In this document: in pieces, positions 14,517-23,321 of the stretch
Position numbering within the stretch: the stretch's first letter is position 1
How the letters are laid out: every line of letters starts with the position of its first letter
Source: Collinsella bouchesdurhonensis
Lineage (GTDB): Bacteria; Actinomycetota; Coriobacteriia; Coriobacteriales; Coriobacteriaceae
Length of the DNA stretch: 41,021 nt
Direction of reading: 5' to 3'
Assembly (NCBI RefSeq): GCF_900155365.1
Contig: NZ_LT699742.1
Location: forward strand, 229,975 to 270,995
Notes under the pieces: model-generated
What the model saw: only the letters and a program-made list of their open reading frames with translations
What the model was told of the DNA's origin: nothing
Databases searched by the model: none
Translations under genes and position numbers: made by a program

Positions 14517-15437
14517 ATGAAACTGGGAATTATTACCTCCATCTTTGACGGATGGACCTTTGAGGAAATGATCGACGAGGTGAGCCGCATTGGCTATGAG
14601 ACCATCGAGGTCGCCTCGTGGCCGCAGGGTAAAGCCGAGCGTCGCTATGCGGGCGTAACCCATGTGGATGCTGAGCGCGTGCTTGAAGACGACGCATACG
14701 CGCAGCATCTGCTTGACTACGCCGCCGAGCATCACGTGCAAATGGGCGCGCTGGCCTATTACCCCAATAATATGGATGCCGACCTCGAGCGTCGCCGTGT
14801 CTGTAACGAGCATCTGATCAACGTGATCCACGCCGCCAAGAAGCTCGGCGTACCCAAGGTGACGAGCTTTATCGGGCGCATGACAAATAAGTCACTCGAG
14901 GAAAACCTCGACGAGGTGGGAGCCGTTTGGAACCCCATCATGAAGGTCGCCGAGGACGAGGGCATTCTCGTTGCCATCGAAAACTGCCCTATGCTCTTTG
15001 ACGAGACCAACTGGCCCGGTGGCCAGAACATCATGACGTCACCCGCGAACTGGCGTCGCGTGTTCGAGCGCGTGCCGAGCCCGAATTTGGGCATCGCGAT
15101 CGATCCGAGCCACTTTGTGTGGCAGATGATCGATTGCGATCGTGCCATTCGCGCGTTTGCGCCCAAGATTTTCCACGTGCACTTCAAAGACATCAAGTTG
15201 CTGCGCGACCGCTTGGCCGAGTACGGCACCATGGCCTACCCGTTGGACATCATGGTGCCCAAGATTCCTGGTCTGGGCGATGTGGACTGGGGCGCATTCG
15301 TGTCTGCGCTTACCGAGGCGGGCTTTGACGGTGACGCTTGCGTCGAGGTCGAAGATCGCGCTTTTGAGTCGAGCCGCGAGCGCGTGCTTGCGAGCATCGA
15401 ACAATCCTATCGGTACATGCGCCAGTTTGTAAGTTAA
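14517..15437 (+). CDS. Sugar phosphate isomerase/epimerase (TIM barrel, AP-endonuclease-2 family)
   Basis: The 306-aa xylose-isomerase-like TIM barrel starts 3 bp after the dehydrogenase stop, so the two are translationally linked. It begins MKLGIITSIFDGWTFEEM. Metal-binding positions typical of the family are visible: a Glu in LVAIENCPM, Asp/His in LGIAIDPSHFVW, IFHVHFKDIK, and a late Glu in ACVEVEDRAF. Relatives include IolE, IolI, hydroxypyruvate isomerase and tagatose epimerase. Paired with a Gfo/Idh enzyme it probably acts on the keto product of that enzyme or on the imported sugar itself. The specific reaction is unknown. Confidence 0.9.
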   Translation: MKLGIITSIFDGWTFEEMIDEVSRIGYETIEVASWPQGKAERRYAGVTHVDAERVLEDDAYAQHLLDYAAEHHVQMGALAYYPNNMDADLERRRVCNEHLINVIHAAKKLGVPKVTSFIGRMTNKSLEENLDEVGAVWNPIMKVAEDEGILVAIENCPMLFDETNWPGGQNIMTSPANWRRVFERVPSPNLGIAIDPSHFVWQMIDCDRAIRAFAPKIFHVHFKDIKLLRDRLAEYGTMAYPLDIMVPKIPGLGDVDWGAFVSALTEAGFDGDACVEVEDRAFESSRERVLASIEQSYRYMRQFVS

Positions 15438-15489
15438 CTGGCCAGTATGTAATGCCCATCAGGGCGGAAAGCTATGGAAGGGAAACGTT

Positions 15490-16599
15490 ATGAACACCAA
15501 CATGTCTCGTCGTTCGTTCTTGGTTGGGTCCGGCAGTGCGGTGCTTGCTGCATTCCTGACCGCGTGCGGTAGCAACGATGCCGCCAAGGGCTCTGCTGGT
15601 TCCGCTGCCAAGGGCTCCGGCAAGACCATTTACGTCCTCACCCCGTCTGAGGACCACGGCTGGACCGGCTCCGTGGCAACCTTTGCCAAGGAGAAGATCG
15701 AGGAGGTCAACAAGGCTGGCGTGTACAAGGCTGAGCTGCAGACCGCCGATTCCGCATCCAAGCAGATCCAAGAGGTCGAGGACATTCTCGCCGGCAACAC
15801 CGATGAAATCGCCGGCATCGTTATCCAGCCCATGGACGACACTGTGCAGTCTGCCATCCAGTCTATCGTCGACGCAGGCATTCCGTACGTGGCCTTCGAC
15901 CGCATTATCGAGGCTGTAGCCGATACCGCCGTCTCTAACGTCAAGGGCGACAACGAGGGCATCGGCGCCGGCTCTGCTGCCTACTTTGTCGAGAACGGCA
16001 TGAAGCCGGGCGACAAGGTGTACGTGTACCAGGGCGACACCTCCTCCGTCACCACCCTGCGCGACAGCGGCTTTGGCGAGTACCTCACCGGTAAGATCGA
16101 GTTTGACGGCAAGAAGATCGCCGACGACGCCAAGTGGACCGAGGACCAGGTCAACGATGCTGTCACCAAGTCCGGCGCCATGAACTGGAGCCGCTCCGAC
16201 ACCAAGGCTTCCTTCGAGTCCCTGATGGGCGACGAGTCCAACGCCGAGATCAAGTGGTTCTACGCCGAGGACGACGAGCTTGCCATGGGTATCCTCGAGG
16301 CCCTCAACGGCGGCGGCATCTCCGACGCTACCAAGGACAAGATCTTTGCCACCAAGCCGTTCATCACCGGTTGCGGCGGCCTTGACGAGTACTACGAGGT
16401 CATCCGCGGTAACTCCTACCAGGATATCGTCAAGAACCTTGGCGGCGTTATGTCCGTCACCTACTCGCCGTCCATGATTCAGCTGGCCATTCAGGATATG
16501 GTCGACCATCTTGACGGTAAGGAAGTCGCACAGGATCACGTCATCAAGTGCGAGAACGTTACTAAGGATAACGTCAAGGACTTCAAGTCCTTCAAGTAA
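15490..16599 (+). CDS. Sugar ABC transporter substrate-binding lipoprotein
   Basis: This 369-aa solute-binding protein belongs to the ribose/xylose type (periplasmic-binding-protein-4 fold). The N terminus has a twin-arginine-like SRRSFLVG and a lipobox LTAC with the lipidated Cys at residue 26. It is therefore exported and anchored in the outer leaflet of the membrane. The mature part opens with TIYVLTPSEDHGWTGSVA, with VIQPMDDTVQSAIQSIVDAG and IPYVAFDRI in the first lobe, the usual hinge-region sequences. Codons are strikingly C-ending compared with neighbours, as expected for a highly expressed receptor. A GAAGGGAAA site precedes the start. It is followed by two intergenic hairpins before the ATPase gene. 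Confidence 0.93.
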   Translation: MNTNMSRRSFLVGSGSAVLAAFLTACGSNDAAKGSAGSAAKGSGKTIYVLTPSEDHGWTGSVATFAKEKIEEVNKAGVYKAELQTADSASKQIQEVEDILAGNTDEIAGIVIQPMDDTVQSAIQSIVDAGIPYVAFDRIIEAVADTAVSNVKGDNEGIGAGSAAYFVENGMKPGDKVYVYQGDTSSVTTLRDSGFGEYLTGKIEFDGKKIADDAKWTEDQVNDAVTKSGAMNWSRSDTKASFESLMGDESNAEIKWFYAEDDELAMGILEALNGGGISDATKDKIFATKPFITGCGGLDEYYEVIRGNSYQDIVKNLGGVMSVTYSPSMIQLAIQDMVDHLDGKEVAQDHVIKCENVTKDNVKDFKSFK

Positions 16600-16608
16600 G
16601 CCTTTCCC

Positions 16609-16686
16609 TGCCCCGTCGCAGCCTTCCAGCCGACGGGGCATTGGCTGTTTGATGCGGGCGGAGTCGCGGCTGCGCTCCGTCCGCAT
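16609..16686 (+). promoter_or_regulatory. Two stem-loops between binding-protein and ATPase genes
   Basis: Stem 1 is TGCCCCGTCG (16609-16618) with CGACGGGGCA (16631-16640), a perfect 10-bp stem followed by TTGGCTGTTT. Stem 2 is ATGCGGGCGGAG (16652-16663) with CTCCGTCCGCAT (16675-16686), 12 bp with one G-U. Such structures after a binding-protein gene usually act as a partial terminator or as mRNA protection, giving more receptor than ATPase. Confidence 0.65.
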
Positions 16687-16705
16687 TCGTTAGGAGGTAA
16701 TGCTC

Positions 16706-18190
16706 ATGGAACTCCTGAACATGAGCGGGATCTACAAAGCGTTTAGTGGCGTCTCGGTGCTTTCGGGTGTGGAGCTGCATGTAAACGTGGGCGAGATTCA
16801 CGCATTGCTAGGAGAGAACGGCGCCGGCAAGTCGACGTTGATGAACATCCTCTCCGGTTCCTATACGGCAGACGCCGGAACTGTCACCTTCGACGGTGCG
16901 GACATCACCGGCTCTTCCATCAAGCAGATCGAGGACGCAGGCATCGCTTTTGTGCACCAGGAGCTCAATCTGTTCAATGACCTGCTGGCATACGAAAACA
17001 TCTTCTTGGGGGCCGAGGAGACCACCCCGTGGGGTTCGCTCAAAAAGCGCGACATGGCAAATAAGGCTGCCGAGCTCTTTGAGCGCTTGGGCGTGGACAT
17101 CGACCCATATGCACTGGTAGACGATTTGAAACCGAGTGAAAAGCAGCTGCTCGAGATCAGCCGCGCACTGTTCCGCAACGCCAAGCTGCTCATTTTGGAT
17201 GAGCCTACCGCTTCGCTCAATACCGACGAAGTGGAGCACATGTTCCAGATCGTGCGCGGCCTGCGCGACAAGGGCACGTCGTTCATTTTCATTTCGCACA
17301 AGATGCCCGAGATTTTTGAACTTTGCGATACCTATACGGTGCTTCGCAACGGAAAATTCATCGCGAATGGCAATATCTCCGACACCACCCCTCGCGAGGT
17401 TACCAACCTGCTTGTGGGCGCTGCACTCTCTGATCGCGACGCCTACGAGCCGCGCGAGCTGGGCGAGGAGATGCTTCGCGTTGAGCATTTTAGCGGCGAG
17501 GGCTTTACAGACGTTACGTTCACGGCGCGTCGCGGGCAGATTATCGGCCTTACAGGTCTTAAGGGCTGCGGCAGCTCCGAGCTGATGCAGGGCCTTTTTG
17601 GTATCTACCATCCTTCGGGCGGCAACGTGGAGGTGTGCGGCAAGAAGCTGCACGGTGGATCGATTCACGAGGCAATGGGCGCAGGCATAGCGATGCTGCC
17701 CGCCGACCGCAAGGAAAACTCGGTGATTCCGGACATGTCGTTGCTCGAGAACATGTATCTGTCCGAGCATGTGCTTTCTGCCCGTTCGTTCGCCATCAAT
17801 ACCAAGCGTGAGAACGAGCGCTTCGAGAAATACGGCAAGCTGCTCAACATCAAGGCGAATTCCTCGGCCGATAATATCAACTCGCTTTCGGGCGGCAACC
17901 AGCAGAAGGTCTTTTTGGCCCGATGGCTCAACACCGACGCTCAGGTACTCTTGCTCGACAACCCCACACAAGGTATCGACGTTGGCGCGAAGTCCGAGAT
18001 TTATCACCTGATTTTGGATCTGGCTCGCAAGGGCAAGACGGTGATTATCAATACACTCGAGATTCCCGAGCTGCGCGAAGTGGCTGACGTCTGCTATGTG
18101 CTCTACGAGGGGCGCGTGGTCAAAGAGTTGGCGCATGACGAGATTAACGAGCAGACGGTGATGCTCTATTCGACGAACTCCGCTGCATAG
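16706..18190 (+). CDS. Ribose-type sugar ABC transporter, double ATP-binding protein
   Basis: The 494-aa RbsA/MglA-like protein has two fused ABC cassettes. Cassette 1 has Walker A GENGAGKST (36-44), a degenerate signature PSEKQLLEISRAL, and an intact Walker B LLILDEPTASLN. Cassette 2 has a non-canonical Walker A (GLKGCGSSEL, as is usual in this family), a canonical signature LSGGNQQKVFLARWL, and Walker B LLLDNPTQGIDVGAK, in which the usual catalytic Glu is Asn. One functional site is thus composed of cassette 1 Walker motifs and cassette 2 signature. The start at 16706 is 8 nt after AGGAGG; an in-frame ATG at 16700 is too close. It energises uptake of the sugar bound by the upstream lipoprotein. 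Confidence 0.93.
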   Translation: MELLNMSGIYKAFSGVSVLSGVELHVNVGEIHALLGENGAGKSTLMNILSGSYTADAGTVTFDGADITGSSIKQIEDAGIAFVHQELNLFNDLLAYENIFLGAEETTPWGSLKKRDMANKAAELFERLGVDIDPYALVDDLKPSEKQLLEISRALFRNAKLLILDEPTASLNTDEVEHMFQIVRGLRDKGTSFIFISHKMPEIFELCDTYTVLRNGKFIANGNISDTTPREVTNLLVGAALSDRDAYEPRELGEEMLRVEHFSGEGFTDVTFTARRGQIIGLTGLKGCGSSELMQGLFGIYHPSGGNVEVCGKKLHGGSIHEAMGAGIAMLPADRKENSVIPDMSLLENMYLSEHVLSARSFAINTKRENERFEKYGKLLNIKANSSADNINSLSGGNQQKVFLARWLNTDAQVLLLDNPTQGIDVGAKSEIYHLILDLARKGKTVIINTLEIPELREVADVCYVLYEGRVVKELAHDEINEQTVMLYSTNSAA

Positions 18191-18221
18191 GCTTATTGAT
18201 TGGAATGGTGAGGTGCATCTT

Positions 18222-19268
18222 ATGAAAGACGCAGCTGTGAACAAGAAACCGGCGCCGGCTGGCCTGCTCAACATTGTTAAGACTTACAGCTTTGTGCTGG
18301 TGTTCTTGGTCATCTACATCGTGTACGCATCTGTTTCGGGCGGCTTTGCCTTGGGCGCGGCCATGAACGTGTTCCGTCACAGCGCCGTGATCGGCGTGAT
18401 TGCCATTGGCATGGGTATCGTGTGCCTTACGGGCGACATCGACCTTTCCGTGGGCTCGATGCTCGCGTTTGTGGCCGGTTTCTCGGTCGTGGTGTTCAAT
18501 CAGACCAATTCCATTCCGCTGACGCTGCTGTTTGCTGTCCTTTTTGGAGCGCTGTGCGGCTTGATCAACGGTGTGCTCGTAGGCATCGTGCAGATGCCGT
18601 CGTTTATCGTCACGTTGGCAACGATGCTTATCTATCGCTCCCTCTCGCAGTATGCGTGCCAGCATATCCCGGCTGAACTTATCGGCAACGGCAGCTCGGT
18701 TTTCCGTATGTCCAATGCGCTCGACAGTTACCGGGCGTTTTATGCATTCGGCAACGGCAAGGTTGCCGGAATCATGCCGATCGTGGGCCTGATCATGGTG
18801 CTTATGGTGGTGCTGTTTGTCTATATCTGCACCTCGACGAAGTTTGGCAAGAAGATTTACGCCGTGGGCTCCAACGCTCGCGCCGCGCACCTTGCGGGCA
18901 TCAACGTGTCTGCTATGCGTACCTTGGTCTTTGTGATCGCCGGCGCTTTGGTAGGACTGGGAGCGTTTCTGTGGATCGCTATGAACGCAAGCGCCGACCC
19001 CGCCACCACGGGCAAAAGCTACGAGATGTACGCCATCGCGGCCGTTGTACTTGGCGGCATTGCCATGAGTGGCGGCAAGGGCCGCATCTTGGGCGTGCTG
19101 TTTGGCGCCATGTCGTACACCGTGATCGATAAGATCATCATCGCCCTCAAGATGGATTCGCTCATCAACGATACCATCAAGGGTGTGATCTTGATCGTGG
19201 TCATTTTGATCCAGGTTGCAGGACCACAGCTCAAGGCGCGTTTTGGAAAGAGCAAAGTGGTTAAATAG
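18222..19268 (+). CDS. Ribose-type sugar ABC transporter permease
   Basis: The 348-aa RbsC-like polytopic membrane protein has about 9-10 hydrophobic segments. The family hallmark TGDIDLSVGS is near residue 70, with NGVLVGIVQMPSFIVTLATM after it. In the second half the ATPase-coupling region is GKKIYAVGSNARAAHLAGIN, followed by AAVVLGGIAMSGGKG, typical of this permease class. The start at 18222 has GGTGAGG 7 nt upstream. It is the last gene of the operon and is followed by a strong terminator. A homodimer with two copies of the ATPase is expected from the family. Confidence 0.93.
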   Translation: MKDAAVNKKPAPAGLLNIVKTYSFVLVFLVIYIVYASVSGGFALGAAMNVFRHSAVIGVIAIGMGIVCLTGDIDLSVGSMLAFVAGFSVVVFNQTNSIPLTLLFAVLFGALCGLINGVLVGIVQMPSFIVTLATMLIYRSLSQYACQHIPAELIGNGSSVFRMSNALDSYRAFYAFGNGKVAGIMPIVGLIMVLMVVLFVYICTSTKFGKKIYAVGSNARAAHLAGINVSAMRTLVFVIAGALVGLGAFLWIAMNASADPATTGKSYEMYAIAAVVLGGIAMSGGKGRILGVLFGAMSYTVIDKIIIALKMDSLINDTIKGVILIVVILIQVAGPQLKARFGKSKVVK

Positions 19269-19294
19269 CGCACTTGCGCAATAGCGTCGTGACA

Positions 19295-19329
19295 GCCGCC
19301 GCCGGGCAGTTCTTCCCGGCGGCGGTTTT
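19295..19329 (+). terminator. Terminator of the sugar ABC operon
   Basis: CCGCCGCCGGG (19296-19306) and CCCGGCGGCGG (19315-19325) form an 11-bp perfect stem with an 8-nt loop, followed by TTTTG. Confidence 0.9.
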
Positions 19330-19449
19330 GCTGTTGGGCTTTGCCGCTGGGCGCAGGGCAGCCTCGTGCCGCTTGCCCGAGCTTGAGTTCCCATATGGCG
19401 GCTACAATGGCCGGGTGGGATAGATCATCACTTCGCCCTGGGAGGCATT

Positions 19450-19941
19450 ATGGATATACCTGTAGATTACGAGCTGCTCGTGCGGCAGATTGAGGCTTTG
19501 GCTCAAGCCGACAATCACTGGCTGCCGGTTCTGTCCAATGCATCGGCTTGTCTTTTCGAGGCTATGGACAACATCAACTGGGCGGGATTCTATGTGGTGG
19601 ACGAATCCACGCGAGACCAAAAGACGCCGGAGCTGCGCCTGGGCCCCTTCCAAGGCAAAGTTGCCTGCGTGCGCATTCCCTTTGGGCGTGGCGTGTGTGG
19701 AACCGCTGCGGCAGAGGACAAGACGCAGCTGGTCTCCGACGTGCACGCGTTTCCGGGGCACATCGCCTGCAATGCGGCGTCGCGTTCCGAGGTGGTCGTG
19801 CCGCTTCATTGCGGGGGCCGCGTGGTGGGCGTGCTAGACATCGACAGTCCTCTGCTTGACCGGTTTTCTGCATATGATGCGCGGGGACTTGAGTCTTTCG
19901 TCCGCGCTTTAGAGAACTGTATTTGCTGGAATGCTTGCTAA
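19450..19941 (+). CDS. Free methionine-(R)-sulfoxide reductase (GAF domain, fRMsr)
   Basis: fRMsr reduces free L-methionine-R-sulfoxide with thioredoxin-type reductants, protecting against oxidative stress. The 163-aa single GAF domain has the family sequence INWAGFYVVDES. The three redox cysteines are at 73 (VACVRIP), 83 (GRGVCGTA) and 107 (HIACNAASRSE), with the 10- and 24-residue spacing of the E. coli enzyme (Cys84, 94, 118). This makes activity very likely. GGGAGG precedes the ATG at 19450, and a TACAAT box lies at 19403-19408. It is a single gene between the ABC terminator and an SDR. Confidence 0.93.
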   Translation: MDIPVDYELLVRQIEALAQADNHWLPVLSNASACLFEAMDNINWAGFYVVDESTRDQKTPELRLGPFQGKVACVRIPFGRGVCGTAAAEDKTQLVSDVHAFPGHIACNAASRSEVVVPLHCGGRVVGVLDIDSPLLDRFSAYDARGLESFVRALENCICWNAC

Positions 19942-20202
19942 GCGATTTATGTAGCAAAGCGCTTTTGCCGGCGATATAAAACGCCTTTTGCGGAGGGTCG
20001 ACTTTCGGGTTGTTCCCTTCGTCGCCGCTCTGGCGGGGAAGGCGCCGCCCTCAGGCCCTCCTCGCATCTCGCCGCCTGCCGCTTGACGTATTTCCGCATG
20101 CCGATGGGCCTTTCATGCGAAGGCTTCCGTACGTTACGCTGACGCTTGCTAGCTGCGACGTCTGGATAGACCCCGGGCGCCGCCACAAAGAGAGGAGCTA
20201 TT

Positions 20203-20961
20203 ATGGGTCGTTTGGATAACAAGGTTGCTGTTGTTACCGGTGCAAACTCCGGTGTGGGTGCTGCTATTGCCAAGCTGTTTGCTGCCGAGGGCGCAAAGGT
20301 CGTTATGACCGCGCGCCGCGAGGCTGCGCTCGAAGAGGTCTCTGCCGAGATTCAGGCTGCCGGCGGCGAGACGCTCGTTGTTCCCACCGACATCTCCAAG
20401 CCCGAAGACCCCGAGCGTATGATGGCTGCTGCCGAGGAGAAGTTTGGCCAGATTGACATCCTCGTTAATAACGCGGGCATTCTTGAAAGCGGCCTTAAGC
20501 CGGTCGACCGTTTTACGGACGAGGACCTCGATCGCATTATCGAGACCAATCAGAAGGGCACCATGCGTTGCATGCGCGCGGCAACCAAGCGCATGAAAGC
20601 GGGCGCGAGTATCGTGAACATCGCATCTGTCGCCGGCGAGAAGGGCTGCGGCGGCGCGGTGTACGTTTCTACCAAGGCCGCGGTAATCGGCGTGACCAAG
20701 CATACCGCGCTGCGCTTCCAGGCAACGGGCATTCGCTGCAACGCCATTTGCCCGGGCACCATTGTGACCCCTATGGTCGCTGGCACCACTGCTGCCGATA
20801 TGGATCCCGACATGATGGGTGCCATGGCCGCGCATTCCAACCTGCAGACTCAGCCCTGCATGCCTGAGGACGTGGCGAATATCGCGCTGTTTTTGGCCAG
20901 CGACGAGTCTCGTGCCCTCACCGGTCAAATTCTCGTAAGCGACTTTGGCGCAATGCTCTAA
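20203..20961 (+). CDS. Short-chain dehydrogenase/reductase (SDR)
   Basis: The 252-aa classical SDR is an NAD(P)-dependent oxidoreductase with a Rossmann fold. The cofactor loop is TGANSGVG (13-20) and NNAG follows in the middle. The catalytic set is Ser in VNIASVAG and YVSTK (Tyr and Lys). A C-terminal GIRCNAICPGTIVTPM fits the family. The Arg after the second strand (TARREA) points to NADP(H) preference, an inference. AGAGGAGC upstream supports the ATG. The 261-bp gap before it holds no clear gene. Resemblance to glucose dehydrogenase or 7-alpha-hydroxysteroid-type SDRs is general; the substrate is not assignable, though steroid or bile-acid activity is a possibility in gut Coriobacteriia. 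Confidence 0.88.
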   Translation: MGRLDNKVAVVTGANSGVGAAIAKLFAAEGAKVVMTARREAALEEVSAEIQAAGGETLVVPTDISKPEDPERMMAAAEEKFGQIDILVNNAGILESGLKPVDRFTDEDLDRIIETNQKGTMRCMRAATKRMKAGASIVNIASVAGEKGCGGAVYVSTKAAVIGVTKHTALRFQATGIRCNAICPGTIVTPMVAGTTAADMDPDMMGAMAAHSNLQTQPCMPEDVANIALFLASDESRALTGQILVSDFGAML

Positions 20962-21061
20962 CGTGCAACTCCCCCTACGAATTTGATGGCATTTCTGACA
21001 GATTGCTGACGGAAATTGTTAGAATGTTGCTCAACATTTTTGGGGTTGCTATCGAGCCGCT

Positions 21062-21100
21062 AACCGCCCATGCGCATCATGGCGTACGGGCGGTTTTGTT
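21062..21100 (+). terminator. Terminator after SDR gene
   Basis: AACCGCCC (21062-21069) and GGGCGGTT (21088-21095) form an 8-bp stem with partial inner pairing, followed by TTGTT. Confidence 0.75.
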
Positions 21101-21224
21101 ATGTCGCTAGGGGCTGATATTCAATCGTAGTTCCCGGTTACATTCAGTTTCAGCAATCAGTTTTTATCGGGGGGGGACCTCGCGAGAGATGTTTTTTGCA
21201 GGTCCGCGATATATGCGACCCCAC

Positions 21225-21253
21225 TTGAAATGATTCCCAAAACCTCATAGCAT
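21225..21253 (+). promoter_or_regulatory. Promoter of the LPXTG surface protein gene
   Basis: TTGAAA (21225-21230) and TAGCAT (21248-21253) are exactly 17 bp apart, predicting a start near 21260 and a roughly 70-nt leader to the ATG at 21330. Confidence 0.55.
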
Positions 21254-21329
21254 CGCAATGAATATTGCTGGCTGTTTGCTGTTCTTCTGTTTGGGGCGAA
21301 CGGCCGGAAATGCTGATGGGGAGGACAAA

Positions 21330-23288
21330 ATGGAGCTTAAACGAAGTATGCACGCTCGTGCGGCGCGCCTTTTGGCGATGCTCGCCATGGCGCTTGTCTG
21401 CGCGCTGGTTGTGGCGCCGAGTGCCTATGCCGACGCTGCCGTGGCACGTATTGACGAGACTGGGCTTGAGTACAACACGTTTGATGAGGCTGTTGCCGCC
21501 GCAGAGAACAACCAGACGGTTACGCTGCTTGGCAATGCCGAGACTACCGGTCTAAATCTGAGCAAGGACCTCACCATCGATGGCGAGGGCAAGTTCGCGC
21601 TGAACTTCACCGACAAGGGCATTGCTCTTTGGGGTAAGGCGCTGACGTTCAAGAACATTAACGTGACTATGTCCGGCATCGGCTCCACCCCGTATACCTC
21701 TGAGTGGAACTGGATGTCTGTGAGTGCGGGCAAGGATGCCTCCCTTACGCTTGACGACGCTACGCTCACCATGGACGGAACCGGTGCCGGTGACGTTCAT
21801 GCCATTTATTTCGGCAGCAACAACAAGCTCAACCTCAAGAATGGCTCCAACCTCACTATCAAGAACTACGCCGAGGACGCCCTTGAATGGGATGGCGGCG
21901 ACGGCGGCTATAACGTGAACATCACGGACTCTACCTACATCTCTGACAGCAACCGCTCTGGCTTTACGGGCACGTTCTACGCCACCATCGATTCGTCGAC
22001 GGTCAAGGTTCTTAACAGCACGGGCAACGGCTCGAACGGTACGTACTTCACCATCAAGAACAAGTCTGACGTCACGTTCAATAACAACGGCACTTGGGGT
22101 ATTTCCGCCTGGCGCATCGACATGAGCAACGACTCGAAGCTCTATGCGAATAATAATGGGTACAGCGGCATCTGGACTCGCGTTCTTAACGTGGACAAAT
22201 CATGCTCGGTTGACGTTGAGGGCAACGGTACAAAGGGATTCTCTGCAGGGACCAACGGCGGCATTGTCTTTCAGGGAAATAGGATAAAGAGCGCGATTGA
22301 GAAGGGCGCAAACGTCACCATCATAAAAAATGCAGGCTCTGGTATTTACACTAAGCAAGGTGTCTGCAACCTGACCATTGGCTCTGCAACCATTACCAAT
22401 AATGGCACCGGCGCCTGCAACAAGGACGGCATTGGCGCCGACATGGGCGGCGGTGTCTATAACGTGGGTACCATGAAGCTCGATCCGTCGGTTGTTATTT
22501 ACAACAATCACGCCAAGAATGCAGGCGATGATATCTACGGCACTGGCGTTACCGAATTTGGCAATGTCGGTAACGATTGGGTGCTCGACGATTGCAATCA
22601 TGCGATTAACGGTTGGTTCGATGACTCCCAGGGTGCTCGCTGGTGCGCGCACTGGACGGATAACACTCCGTGGCATGTCAAGGCTGTCAAGGCTGGCACC
22701 TATGAGACGCCCGTTGCCCTCAAGGCTGCGCACGGCGTAACCGCCGCCCATGCAGAGATTTCTGGCACCAAGGTGCTCAAGGGTGCCGATCTTGCCGAGG
22801 GCGACTTCGAGTTCACGCTTTCGCAGAACGACGATGTCATCTCCCGTGCTAAGAATGCCGCCGACGGCTTCTTCACGTTTGGCGAGTCTGCTTTTGATGT
22901 CACGGCCGATGACATCATGGATACCGACAATCACAAGGTCTCCTACACGCTCGACGTGGCTGAGGTCAAGGGCAATAAGGCCAATGTGACCTACGACACC
23001 TCCGTCAAGAAGGTTGTTGTTACCGCCGTGCCCGAGGATGATCACGTGAAGCTGACCTATCAGGTCGACGGTAAGGACGTGGAGGACCTCGCTTCTGCCC
23101 TCGTGTTCACGAACACCTACACCAAGCCTGCTGAACCCACCACGCCTAGTGAGCCCAAGAAACCGGGCAAGACCACGAAGCAGGGTCTCCCGAAGACGGG
23201 CGACGCTTCGCTTGCCGCTCCCGTTGCGTTTGCTCTCGCGGCTGCCGCTGTCTGCGGTGCCGGTGTTGTGATGCGTCGCCGCGGCTAA
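21330..23288 (+). CDS. LPXTG-anchored surface protein with parallel-beta-helix-like and pilin isopeptide domains
   Basis: The 652-aa protein starts at 21330 (MELKRS) after GGGGAGG. A longer frame upstream lacks a ribosome site. Residues 1-36 form a signal peptide ending APSAYADA. A large Asn/Gly/Thr-rich middle (about 55-430) with repeated short strands such as LTIDGEGKFALNF and LNLKNGSNLTIKNYAED looks like a right-handed beta-helix of the adhesin or pectate-lyase type. About 480-600 resembles a Spy0128/FctA-type isopeptide-bond domain (GTKVLKGADLAEGDFEFTL ... LVFTNTY). A Pro/Lys/Thr linker leads to LPKTG near residue 620, a hydrophobic stretch and MRRRG, a complete sortase signal. It is probably a cell-wall adhesin or pilus-related protein. 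No sortase gene lies nearby. Confidence 0.88.
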   Translation: MELKRSMHARAARLLAMLAMALVCALVVAPSAYADAAVARIDETGLEYNTFDEAVAAAENNQTVTLLGNAETTGLNLSKDLTIDGEGKFALNFTDKGIALWGKALTFKNINVTMSGIGSTPYTSEWNWMSVSAGKDASLTLDDATLTMDGTGAGDVHAIYFGSNNKLNLKNGSNLTIKNYAEDALEWDGGDGGYNVNITDSTYISDSNRSGFTGTFYATIDSSTVKVLNSTGNGSNGTYFTIKNKSDVTFNNNGTWGISAWRIDMSNDSKLYANNNGYSGIWTRVLNVDKSCSVDVEGNGTKGFSAGTNGGIVFQGNRIKSAIEKGANVTIIKNAGSGIYTKQGVCNLTIGSATITNNGTGACNKDGIGADMGGGVYNVGTMKLDPSVVIYNNHAKNAGDDIYGTGVTEFGNVGNDWVLDDCNHAINGWFDDSQGARWCAHWTDNTPWHVKAVKAGTYETPVALKAAHGVTAAHAEISGTKVLKGADLAEGDFEFTLSQNDDVISRAKNAADGFFTFGESAFDVTADDIMDTDNHKVSYTLDVAEVKGNKANVTYDTSVKKVVVTAVPEDDHVKLTYQVDGKDVEDLASALVFTNTYTKPAEPTTPSEPKKPGKTTKQGLPKTGDASLAAPVAFALAAAAVCGAGVVMRRRG

Positions 23289-23321
23289 TCTTTAGATCGG
23301 ATTTAGTTTTCCCGGCTTTCG

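Larger units (their letters stand above)
20962..21329. promoter_or_regulatory. Intergenic region between SDR and LPXTG adhesin
   Basis: This 368-bp stretch has no gene. It contains a perfect palindrome AATGTTG-CT-CAACATT (21023-21038), the SDR terminator (21062-21100), a GC-rich imperfect hairpin around 21174-21222 (GGGGACCT ... GACCCC) and the adhesin promoter. Confidence 0.6.

Noticed and set aside
13416-19394. Long minus-strand frames opposite the sugar operon
   Set aside because: They mirror well-identified plus-strand genes, lack ribosome sites and have odd composition.
19383-19408. Promoter for the Met-sulfoxide reductase gene (TTGAGT and TACAAT)
   Set aside because: The spacing is only 14 bp, too short for a normal promoter, so it was not annotated.
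20010-20273. Small frames before the SDR gene
   Set aside because: They overlap the SDR ribosome site or start and have no ribosome site of their own.
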